NCBI GenBank assembly: GCA_900763035.1
Contig: CAAFIS010000139.1
Span: forward strand, 1 to 7,017
Source: Clostridia bacterium
Lineage (GTDB): Bacteria; Bacillota; Clostridia; Oscillospirales; Acutalibacteraceae
Direction: 5' to 3'
DNA length: 7,017 nucleotides
Below, in pieces: positions 1 through 5,059 of this stretch. Position 1 is the stretch's first letter, and every line of letters starts with the position of its first letter. The notes beneath the pieces are model-generated. The model did not search any database and had not been told where the DNA came from. It was given only the letters and a program-made list of their open reading frames with translations. A program made the translations under genes and the position numbers.

Positions 1-4
1 AATT

Positions 5-30
5 CAGTATATACTGATATAAGTATATAC
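5..30 (+). promoter_or_regulatory. Promoter/operator region of the TPR-like gene
   Basis: The palindrome GTATATAC occurs at 7-14 and again at 23-30, with centres 16 bp apart. The first copy sits inside a perfect 12-bp palindrome, CAGTATATACTG (5-16). Between them lies an extended -10 element, TG at 15-16 followed by TATAAG at 18-23, so transcription would start near position 30. The matching -35 would fall at or before the window edge and cannot be judged. A repressor dimer on either palindrome would cover the -10 region. The promoter call is moderate; the operator reading is inference. Confidence 0.5.
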
Positions 31-49
31 AAAAAGGGGAGAAAACATC

Positions 50-490
50 ATGGAAAGCACGATCAAAGCGAACGATGCCCGAACATGGACATCCGAATAC
101 GTCAAAAAGCACGTCCCGATCTGCAGCGATGAGATGCAGCAAGCGCACACGGCCGGGACGAAGCATCTGGAGAACGGGGCGTATGCCGAGGCGGCAAAAT
201 GCTTCGAAGATGTGGTACACGGGCTGGCGCTGTTGGCCGAGGCCGACCCCGACTGGTACGCCGCACCGCTGTTGGCCGACCGGTACGCGCTGGCGCAGAT
301 CTGCCTGTTCGGGCTGGGCGACCGGCAAAAGGGGAGCGCATGGCTGGAGAGCGCCTGCGCACAGGCACGAGCCTGCGGTGCAGAGCGGGAGCTGGCTGCG
401 ATCAAGGCACTGCAGAAGGCAGTGAAGGAGATCGGGATCCGCGGTGCACAGGAGACGCTTGCCATCGCGTTTCCGGACGATCTGCTGTAA
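50..490 (+). CDS. Small TPR-like helical protein, function unknown
   Basis: This encodes 146 residues starting at an ATG with AGGGGAG eight bases upstream (35-41). I do not recognise a named family. The protein is predicted to be soluble and mostly helical, with no signal peptide or membrane segment. Residues about 33-56 (AGTKHLENGAYAEAAKCFED) have the spacing of small and aromatic residues expected of a tetratricopeptide helix pair. Residues about 79-125 (YALAQICLFGLGDRQKGSAWLESACAQA...) could form a second, poorer repeat. Five cysteines are scattered without a metal-binding spacing. TPR proteins usually act as protein-protein scaffolds, but no partner is evident. It stands alone, convergent with the spoIIA operon, and its AT-rich upstream region contrasts with the GC-rich surroundings. 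The coding call is firm; the TPR assignment is tentative. Confidence 0.75.
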   Translation: MESTIKANDARTWTSEYVKKHVPICSDEMQQAHTAGTKHLENGAYAEAAKCFEDVVHGLALLAEADPDWYAAPLLADRYALAQICLFGLGDRQKGSAWLESACAQARACGAERELAAIKALQKAVKEIGIRGAQETLAIAFPDDLL

Positions 491-494
491 CGGC

Positions 495-544
495 AAAAAG
501 CAGCAAGAGCCGGGCAAGGCGAAGCCTTGCCCGGCTCTTGCTGC
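495..544 (-). terminator. Rho-independent terminator of the spoIIA operon (convergent junction)
   Basis: Positions 500-520 and 524-544 are exact reverse complements, giving a 21-bp perfect stem closed by a GAA loop. Read on the minus strand, the stem begins 13 bases after the sigF stop and is followed by five T residues (499-495). On the plus strand there is no T-run after the hairpin, so it may only block read-through from the upstream plus-strand gene rather than act as a classical terminator for it. Confidence 0.9.
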
Positions 545-557
545 GTTCGGCAGGTAT

Positions 558-1283
558 CTAGCCCGTGTCCAGCTGCTGCCGCAGCAGCGCGAGCAGCGCC
601 CGCTCCCGACGGGACACCTGCACCTGCGTCATGCCAAGGCGTTCGGCCGTCGCCTGCTGCGTGCGGTGCGCCGCATAGCGCAGCAGCAGCAGCTGCCGAT
701 CGCGCAGGGGCAGACGGTCGAGCAGCTGCCGCACCGCCAAGCGGTCGGTGATGCTCTCCTCCGGCGAAGCGACGGGCAGGTCCAGCTGTGCGCCGTCGTC
801 GTCCTCGCCGCTGTCGTCCCGCGTCAGCGACAGCGGCGGCAGCCCCGCCGCCACCGCCTGCGCGGCCTCCGCCGGCTCCACGCCCAATTCCGCGGCCAGC
901 TGCTCCACGGTCGGCGGGCGGCCGTGCGTCTTTTCCCACCGCTCCCGGACGTGCGCGGCGCGCACGGACAGCTCGCGCAGCGTGCGGCTGACCTTGACGC
1001 TGCCGCCCTCCCGGAACAGGCGGCGGATCTCGCCCAGGATCACCGGCACGGCATAGGTCGAAAAGGCCAGCCCCCGCGCTGGCTCGAAGCCGTCGGCCGC
1101 CTTGATCAGCCCCACGCATCCGGCCTGATACAGGTCGTCATATTCGATCCCACGCCCGGAAAAACGCCGGGCGCAGGTGTGCACCAGCCCCAGATTGCGG
1201 CAGATGAAGCCGTCGCGCTCCGCCGTGCTGCGGCGCGGCGCGGGCGCGGCAGCCTCGGCTGCCGTTGCGGCGGGGGCGCTCAC
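558..1283 (-). CDS. sigF: RNA polymerase sporulation sigma factor sigma-F (SpoIIAC)
   Basis: Sigma-F directs the first forespore-specific transcription programme after asymmetric division. The 241-residue product is a sigma-70 family member. Region 2 covers about residues 29-105, with the hallmark stretches YDDLYQAGCVGLIKA (48-62), FSTYAVPVILGEIRR (74-88) and VKVSR (96-100). Region 3 lies at about 106-150, and region 4 with its helix-turn-helix at about 183-238 (TQVQVSRRE, 219-227). The start is a GTG whose last two bases join the spoIIAB stop (GTGA). No good Shine-Dalgarno is present, which fits translational coupling. It is slightly shorter than the Bacillus protein (about 255 residues). 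The first 16 residues are mostly alanine and replace the usual acidic region 1.2 segment, and region 4.2 has SRRE where SRLE is usual. Identity as sigma-F rather than sigma-B or sigma-G rests on the operon and the SpoIIAB-type partner. Confidence 0.95.
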   Translation of the reverse strand: MSAPAATAAEAAAPAPRRSTAERDGFICRNLGLVHTCARRFSGRGIEYDDLYQAGCVGLIKAADGFEPARGLAFSTYAVPVILGEIRRLFREGGSVKVSRTLRELSVRAAHVRERWEKTHGRPPTVEQLAAELGVEPAEAAQAVAAGLPPLSLTRDDSGEDDDGAQLDLPVASPEESITDRLAVRQLLDRLPLRDRQLLLLRYAAHRTQQATAERLGMTQVQVSRRERALLALLRQQLDTG

Positions 1284-1720
1284 GGCCGCGTGCGCAGGGC
1301 TATGTATTTCTCCATCGTCACCGTCGTGCCGCGCCCCGGCACGGAACGCACCCGCAGCCGATCGGTGAACGACTGCATGACGGAGAAGCCCAGCCCGGAC
1401 CGCTCCTCCCCGCCGGTGGTGAACAGCGGCTCCATCGCCCGGTCGATATCCTCGATGCCGCAGCCGCGGTCGCGCACGCGCACGCGGATCCTCCCGTTCT
1501 CGAACAGCTGCACGGTCAGCGTCACCGTGCCGATCGTTTCCGGATAGGCGTGCACGATCGCGTTGGTCACCGCCTCGCTCACGGCAGTGCGCAATTCCGC
1601 CAGCTCATCCACCGTGGGGTCGAGCTGCGCGGCGAACGCCGCCACCGCCGCGCGGGCGAACCCCTCGTTCGCCGACCGGCTGGGGAAGGCGATCTGCATC
1701 TCATTGATCGGTCGTGTCAT
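1280..1720 (-). CDS. spoIIAB: Anti-sigma-F factor and SpoIIAA kinase SpoIIAB
   Basis: SpoIIAB binds sigma-F to keep it inactive and phosphorylates SpoIIAA using ATP. The 146-residue protein has the GHKL-type ATPase fold. The N-box is SEAVTNAIVHAY (48-59), containing the catalytic Glu49 and magnesium-binding Asn53. The G1 box is RDRGCGI (83-89). The lid and G2 region is PLFTTGGEERSGLGFSVM (98-115), and PGRGTTV (128-134) forms the last ATP-binding element. Arg23 corresponds to Arg20 of the Bacillus protein, which contacts both sigma-F and SpoIIAA. The ERSG(L/M)GF lid distinguishes it from RsbW. The ATG is preceded by AAGGAG eight bases away, a Shine-Dalgarno embedded in the last codons of spoIIAA. 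It overlaps spoIIAA by 20 bp and sigF by 4 bp. Confidence 0.97.
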   Translation of the reverse strand: MTRPINEMQIAFPSRSANEGFARAAVAAFAAQLDPTVDELAELRTAVSEAVTNAIVHAYPETIGTVTLTVQLFENGRIRVRVRDRGCGIEDIDRAMEPLFTTGGEERSGLGFSVMQSFTDRLRVRSVPGRGTTVTMEKYIALRTRP

Positions 1721-2054
1721 CGTTTTTGCTCCTTTCCTTCTTTGCGGTATCCGCCCAGATGGGCAGCTTATCCAGTCCCGACAGCCGCAGCATCGCCCGC
1801 AGCCGTTCGCCCGCGCCGGTCACCGTCAGCGTCCCGCCGAGCGAGCGTACCAGCCGGTACCGCCCCATGATCAGCCCGATACCGGAGCTGTCCATGAACG
1901 TCAGCCCGGACAGATCGATCCGCAACGTCCTGATGTTCTGCCGAAGCAGGGCAGTGTCGATCTTTTCGCGCACCTCCCCCGCAGCGTGGTGATCCAGCTC
2001 CCCGATCGGGCGGGCGGTCAGCCCGTCCCCGTCGCGCAGCAGCTCCAGTTGCAT
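1701..2054 (-). CDS. spoIIAA: Anti-sigma-F factor antagonist SpoIIAA
   Basis: This is a STAS-domain protein of 117 residues, the usual family length. In its unphosphorylated form it binds SpoIIAB and releases sigma-F. SpoIIAB inactivates it by serine phosphorylation, and the SpoIIE phosphatase (not in this window) reactivates it. The signature FMDSSGIGLIMGRY (53-66) carries the phosphoacceptor, Ser57, equivalent to Ser58 in Bacillus subtilis. GELDHHAAGEVREKID (18-33) is the conserved first helix region. The ATG is preceded by AAAGGA (2069-2064) nine bases away. The hydrophilic C-terminal tail (KKERSKNDDTTDQ) is partly dictated by the spoIIAB ribosome-binding site it encodes. It is the first gene of the operon and diverges from the sugar kinase gene. 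Confidence 0.97.
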   Translation of the reverse strand: MQLELLRDGDGLTARPIGELDHHAAGEVREKIDTALLRQNIRTLRIDLSGLTFMDSSGIGLIMGRYRLVRSLGGTLTVTGAGERLRAMLRLSGLDKLPIWADTAKKERSKNDDTTDQ

Positions 2055-2093
2055 GATCCTTCATCCTTTCGCTTCCTGTCAGTATGCCCCGAT

Positions 2094-2114
2094 GCCGCGG
2101 CTTTTATCCGCGGC
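2094..2114. repeat. Inverted repeat in the spoIIA upstream region
   Basis: GCCGCGG (2094-2100) and CCGCGGC (2108-2114) are a 7-bp inverted repeat separated by CTTTTAT. It lies 40-60 bases upstream of the spoIIAA start, either within the leader or near the promoter. There is no T-run after it on either strand, so it is not a terminator. It may be an operator or leader hairpin, but GC-rich inverted repeats of this size also arise by chance here. Confidence 0.35.
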
Positions 2115-2216
2115 CGGCAAAAAGAGTTTAGCACGTGCGCGCGGTTTTTCGGCGCGGATCCGGCCGTCGCAGCGGGGAAGGTTTTGCCGCCGCCGGACGT
2201 GTCGCGTCGGATCGGC

Positions 2217-2245
2217 TTGACAAATGCCGTCTGCCGTGATATCGT
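2217..2245 (+). promoter_or_regulatory. Sigma-A-type promoter of the sugar-phosphate kinase gene
   Basis: A perfect -35 TTGACA (2217-2222) is followed after 17 bases by TATCGT (2240-2245), preceded by TG at 2237-2238 as an extended -10. Transcription would start near 2252, giving a short leader of about 25 bases. No operator-like palindrome is evident around it. Confidence 0.75.
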
Positions 2246-2276
2246 GGAGAAAAGGCGAAGAGGAAAGAGGGATACC

Positions 2277-3209
2277 ATGCTGTATACCGTCACATTCAAC
2301 CCGGCGATCGACTATCTGATGCACCTTGACCGGCTGACGCCCGGTGCCCTCCTGCGCAGCGGACGGGAAAACGCGTTCTTCGGCGGCAAGGGGATCAACG
2401 TTTCGCAGGTGCTGCAGCGGCTGGGCATCGAGAACACGGCGCTGGGCTTCGTCGCCGGCTTCACCGGCGAGGCACTGGTGAACGGCCTGTCCGCCGCCGG
2501 GGTGCGCACGGATCTGATCCGTCTGCCGCAGGGGCTGACGCGGATCAACGTCAAGCTGCGCGCCGATACCGAAACGGACATCAACGGCCGCGGCCCGGCC
2601 GTGGACGCGGCATCGATCGACCGGCTGTTCGATAAGCTGCGCACGCTGACGGCGGGCGACACGCTGATCTTGGCCGGCAGCGTCCCCGGCGACCTGCCGC
2701 AGGACATCTACGATCGGATGCTGCGCTGCATCGAGGGCCGCAGCGTGCGCATCGCGGTGGACACGTCCGGCGAGCCGCTGCGCCGCTGCCTGCGGCATGC
2801 ACCGTTTTTGCTCAAGCCGAACGCCGAAGAGCTGGGTGAGTTGCTGGGCTGCCCGGTCGAAACACCGGAGGATGCCGCCGTCGGCGCCAGACGCGTGCAG
2901 GCGATGGGCGCCAAAAACGTGCTGGTCTCCATGGGCGGGATCGGCGCCGTGCTGGCGGACGAGAGCGGCACCTGCCGCTTCTGCCCTGCGGTGCGCGGCC
3001 ACGCCGTCGACACCACGGGGGCGGGCGATTCCATGCTGGCCGGTTTTTTGGCCGCGCTGTCGCGCGGCGAAGGCCCGGTGCAGGCGCTGCGCCTCGGCAC
3101 GGCCGCCGGCGCGGCCACGGCCTTCACCGAAGGCTTGGCCGACCGCGCCGCCATCGAGCAACAGCTTTCCGCCGTGTGCGCCGCCGCCGAGAAGGAACGC
3201 CTGCTGTAA
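2277..3209 (+). CDS. fruK: PfkB-family sugar-phosphate kinase, probable 1-phosphofructokinase
   Basis: The 310-residue protein is a typical-length PfkB/ribokinase-family kinase. The N-terminal TVTFNPAIDY (4-13) is characteristic of the 1-phosphofructokinase/tagatose-6-phosphate kinase branch. FFGGKGINVSQVLQRLG (34-50) is the first PfkB signature with its substrate-binding Gly-Gly-Lys-Gly. DTTGAGDSMLAGFL (245-258) is the second signature, with Asp251 as the catalytic base. LKPNAEEL in the C-terminal half is also family-typical. FruK phosphorylates fructose-1-phosphate to fructose-1,6-bisphosphate in the cytoplasm. The ATG is preceded by a purine-rich AGAGG (2266-2270) six bases away. In most fru operons this gene sits between a DeoR-type fruR and the fructose PTS gene fruA. 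Neither is here, so the substrate is uncertain and LacC-type tagatose-6-phosphate kinase remains possible. The family call is firm; the exact substrate is moderate. Confidence 0.85.
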   Translation: MLYTVTFNPAIDYLMHLDRLTPGALLRSGRENAFFGGKGINVSQVLQRLGIENTALGFVAGFTGEALVNGLSAAGVRTDLIRLPQGLTRINVKLRADTETDINGRGPAVDAASIDRLFDKLRTLTAGDTLILAGSVPGDLPQDIYDRMLRCIEGRSVRIAVDTSGEPLRRCLRHAPFLLKPNAEELGELLGCPVETPEDAAVGARRVQAMGAKNVLVSMGGIGAVLADESGTCRFCPAVRGHAVDTTGAGDSMLAGFLAALSRGEGPVQALRLGTAAGAATAFTEGLADRAAIEQQLSAVCAAAEKERLL

Positions 3210-3296
3210 CGGCCAAAGCACGGCAAAGGCAGTCCGTTCCTTGACCAAAATGCAGCAAAGCCCTGCAGGAACACATACGAAAAAGCAAAAAAAGCC

Positions 3297-3325
3297 TTGA
3301 CAAAAAATCTACAAACGGCCATAAT
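3297..3325 (+). promoter_or_regulatory. Sigma-A-type promoter of rex
   Basis: TTGACA (3297-3302) and CATAAT (3320-3325) are separated by 17 bases and set in an A-rich tract (3280-3310), which may act as an UP-like element. Transcription should start near 3332, giving a leader of about 60 bases. I see no TTGTTAA-N4-TTAACAA-type Rex site overlapping it. Confidence 0.8.
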
Positions 3326-3355
3326 AGAGACAGTACATACGATCGGTCCGTTGCT

Positions 3356-3370
3356 GCCCGCCGTGCGGGC
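3356..3370 (+). other. Small leader hairpin upstream of rex
   Basis: GCCCGC (3356-3361) and GCGGGC (3365-3370) form a 6-bp GC stem with a CGT loop. It ends eight bases before the rex Shine-Dalgarno. No T-run follows, so it is not an intrinsic terminator. It could influence translation or mRNA stability, but no function is shown. Confidence 0.4.
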
Positions 3371-3392
3371 GATCAGACAGAGGTGAGCCGTT

Positions 3393-4031
3393 TTGGCAAA
3401 GGACACGAATATCTCGATGCCGGTCATCCGGCGTCTGCCGCGTTATTACCGCTTTTTGTATGACCTGATGGAAAACGGCGTGCAGCGCATCTCGTCGCGC
3501 GAGCTGTCGCGCCTGATGGGCTCGACCGCCTCGCAGATCCGGCAGGATCTCAACTGCTTCGGCGGGTTCGGCCAGCAGGGCTACGGCTATGCCGTGCAGC
3601 CGCTGTACGAGGAGATCGGCCACATCCTCGGGATGGACCGGCTGACCGACATGGTGCTGCTCGGCGCGGGCAACATGGGACGCGCCATCGGCAACCATAT
3701 GGATTTCGAGCACCGCGGGTTCCGCCTGATCGGCGTGTTCGACGACGCACCGCAGCTTGCGGGCACCGTCCTGCGCGGCCTGACGGTGCAGAGCACCCGC
3801 ACGCTGGAGGAATTCTGCCGCACACATCAGCCGCAGATGGCGGTGCTGTGCATCCCCAAGGAGGCCGCGCCCCCGCTCGTCGACCGTCTGATCCGCTGCG
3901 GCGTGCGCGGATTTTGGAATTTTTCGCATTACGATATCAGCTTTCATCATCCCGATGCCATCGTCGAGAACGTCCATCTCGGCGACAGCCTGATGACGCT
4001 GTCGTACCGGATGCTAGGGCCGGAGGACTGA
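3393..4031 (+). CDS. rex: Redox-sensing transcriptional repressor Rex
   Basis: Rex represses fermentation and NADH-reoxidation genes when NADH is low and releases DNA when NADH rises. The 212-residue protein has the complete family architecture. The N-terminal winged helix (about 8-80) includes ISMPVIRRLPRYYRFL (7-22), STASQIRQDLNCFGGFGQQGYGY (44-66) and the ILG-D motif. The Rossmann NAD(H)-binding domain opens with LLGAGNMGRAI (89-99). The C-terminal swap helix region contains FHHPDAIVENVHLGDSLMTLSYRM. The start is a TTG, chosen because AGAGGTGAG (3379-3387) ends five bases before it; the next in-frame ATG (Met9) would remove part of the domain and lacks such a site. It is followed by an 80-residue ORF in the likely same transcript. 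Rex targets are usually elsewhere in the genome. Confidence 0.96.
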   Translation: MAKDTNISMPVIRRLPRYYRFLYDLMENGVQRISSRELSRLMGSTASQIRQDLNCFGGFGQQGYGYAVQPLYEEIGHILGMDRLTDMVLLGAGNMGRAIGNHMDFEHRGFRLIGVFDDAPQLAGTVLRGLTVQSTRTLEEFCRTHQPQMAVLCIPKEAAPPLVDRLIRCGVRGFWNFSHYDISFHHPDAIVENVHLGDSLMTLSYRMLGPED

Positions 4032-4072
4032 TCTCGTCCGCTGTGGGGCATACTGATCGTGAGGTGATCCGT

Positions 4073-4315
4073 ATGCAACGCGAAACAGACGAAAAGCGAC
4101 CGCAAAAGCGCCGAACAGACGACGCTCCCCTGCCCTACTGCGACACGCCCGGCACCGTGGCCGTGCCCGGTGTCCCGATCGATGTGCCGCAGCGGATAAA
4201 CAAGTACGGCACGTACCAAACACAGGACACGACCGATACCGACAACGTGTTCCCGATGATCGGTGCCGCCGCCCCGCCCGGCGGCAAATGCCGGCCGAAA
4301 GACCCCGAAAAATAA
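4073..4315 (+). CDS. Small hydrophilic protein, function unknown
   Basis: This 80-residue ORF begins at an ATG with a near-perfect Shine-Dalgarno, GAGGTGATC (4061-4069), and ends just before a strong terminator. Both points argue that it is translated. I do not recognise it. The N-terminus is highly charged (QRETDEKRPQKRRTDD), the middle is rich in proline and threonine (DTPGTVAVPGVPIDVPQR, then TYQTQDTTDTDN), and the C-terminus is basic. No membrane helix, signal peptide or coiled coil is apparent, and it looks disordered. There are two cysteines (about residues 23 and 74). It starts 41 bases after the rex stop without a clear promoter, so co-transcription with rex is likely. That makes a redox or Rex-linked role possible but unsupported. 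Confidence 0.65.
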   Translation: MQRETDEKRPQKRRTDDAPLPYCDTPGTVAVPGVPIDVPQRINKYGTYQTQDTTDTDNVFPMIGAAAPPGGKCRPKDPEK

Positions 4316-4374
4316 AAAAACAGCAGCTCTGCCGCCCCGAAAAACGGGGACGGCAGAGCCGCTGTTTTTGTTTT
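4314..4374. terminator. Bidirectional rho-independent terminator
   Basis: A long stem (4321-4364, opening CAGC and closing GCTG) contains a 9-bp core GCTCTGCCG/CGGCAGAGC and a CCCCG/CGGGG top with an AAAAA loop, with one mismatch and one bulge. It is flanked by a run of seven A residues on the left (4314-4320) and by TTTTTGTTTT on the right (4365-4374). It therefore has a U-tract in either direction and can end both the rex transcript (+) and the flavin-reductase transcript (-). Confidence 0.93.
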
Positions 4375-4382
4375 ATCCGAAC

Positions 4383-4943
4383 TTATTTCAGCGCATCGCC
4401 GGCCGAGAAGGCTTTGCCGACCACTTCGCCCAGCGCGACATACGTGTCGTTGAACGGGTCGAAGCAGATCGGACGCACGGCGGCGGTATCGACATGGCCG
4501 TCCGCGCCGATCACGCGCTCGTCCACGCTGACGTTGACGATCTCGCCCACCAGATGGCCGGTGGCGGGATCGTAGCTTTTCAGCCGGCACTCCACCGCAA
4601 CGGGCAGCTGCTCGATCAGCGGCGCATCCACATGCGCGGCGCGCACGGCGGAGAACCCGGCACGGGCCAGCTTATCCGGCACTTCGTTCCCGGACACCAG
4701 CCCCACATAATCACAGGCCGTGACGTGCGCGGCATCGCCCATGCTGACGGTGAACGCTCCGCGGGCCAAGATATCCTTCGTCGTTTTGTGTCCGACGCTG
4801 ATGCACATGGTCAGCTCCGTCGTGTCGCTCACACCGCCCCATGCGGCGTTCATCACATTCGGTGTGCCGTCCTCACCGTAGGCCGCCAAAATGAACACCG
4901 GTTGCGGATAGGTGTACGGCTTTGCCCCCAGATCTTTTCTCAT
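4383..4943 (-). CDS. Flavin reductase family protein (FMN-binding split barrel)
   Basis: The 186-residue protein matches the flavin-reductase-like FMN-binding split-barrel family found in anaerobes. The family-typical parts are the N-terminus MRKDLGAKPYTYPQPVFI (1-18), PNVMNAAWGGVSD (28-40), VGHKTTKDI (50-58), the segment ACDYVGLVSGNEVPDKLARAGF (76-97) and HLVGEIVNV (130-138). In this family the Asn-Ala-Ala-Trp segment and the following barrel strands bind FMN. Members reduce flavin or pass electrons to partner proteins, but the physiological substrate is not predictable. The ATG is preceded by GGAGG nine bases away, and a longer in-frame extension upstream lacks family similarity. It has its own promoter and ends at the shared terminator. 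It is cytoplasmic, with no signal or membrane segment. Confidence 0.9.
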   Translation of the reverse strand: MRKDLGAKPYTYPQPVFILAAYGEDGTPNVMNAAWGGVSDTTELTMCISVGHKTTKDILARGAFTVSMGDAAHVTACDYVGLVSGNEVPDKLARAGFSAVRAAHVDAPLIEQLPVAVECRLKSYDPATGHLVGEIVNVSVDERVIGADGHVDTAAVRPICFDPFNDTYVALGEVVGKAFSAGDALK

Positions 4944-4997
4944 CGCGTTTTCCTCCGTTTCGTTTTTTCTCCCCGGCCGATGCCGGGATCTGCTGTT

Positions 4998-5026
4998 ATT
5001 ATACCGCAAAAGCGGCGGTTCGTCCA
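4998..5026 (-). promoter_or_regulatory. Sigma-A-type promoter of the flavin reductase gene
   Basis: On the minus strand a perfect TATAAT (5003-4998) lies 17 bases after TGGACG (5026-5021), which matches four of six -35 bases. Transcription would start near 4991, giving a leader of about 48 bases. The spacer contains the small inverted repeat CCGC-AAAA-GCGG (5004-5015), a possible operator half-site arrangement. Confidence 0.75.
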
Positions 5027-5059
5027 TCCCCCGCACCGCTCTTTCGGCGCTGTTCCGGG

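Noticed and set aside
444..1547. 367-residue plus-strand open frame antisense to sigF and spoIIAB.
   Set aside because: The composition is Arg/Gln/His/Pro-rich and unlike a folded protein. It crosses the terminator hairpin and opposes two well-conserved genes.
558..2054. Reading the operon as rsbV-rsbW-sigB (general stress response).
   Set aside because: Gene order is the same, but the SpoIIAB-specific lid (ERSGLGF), the FMDSSGIGLIMGRY motif and the sigma-F type STYAVPVILGEI favour spoIIA.
1563..2276. Long plus-strand open frame running into the kinase gene, which would give a 548-residue protein.
   Set aside because: It is antisense to spoIIAB and spoIIAA. Only the part from the ATG at 2277 has PfkB similarity, and that ATG has its own promoter and ribosome-binding site.
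2079..3248. 389-residue minus-strand open frame opposite the kinase gene.
   Set aside because: It is a mirror frame typical of GC-rich DNA: low-complexity Ala/Arg/Gly/Gln composition, no domain, no ribosome-binding site, and opposite a clearly conserved gene.
3251..3267. Possible terminator between the kinase and rex (TGCAG...CTGCA).
   Set aside because: The stem is only 5 bp with a 7-base loop and no T-run follows on either strand.
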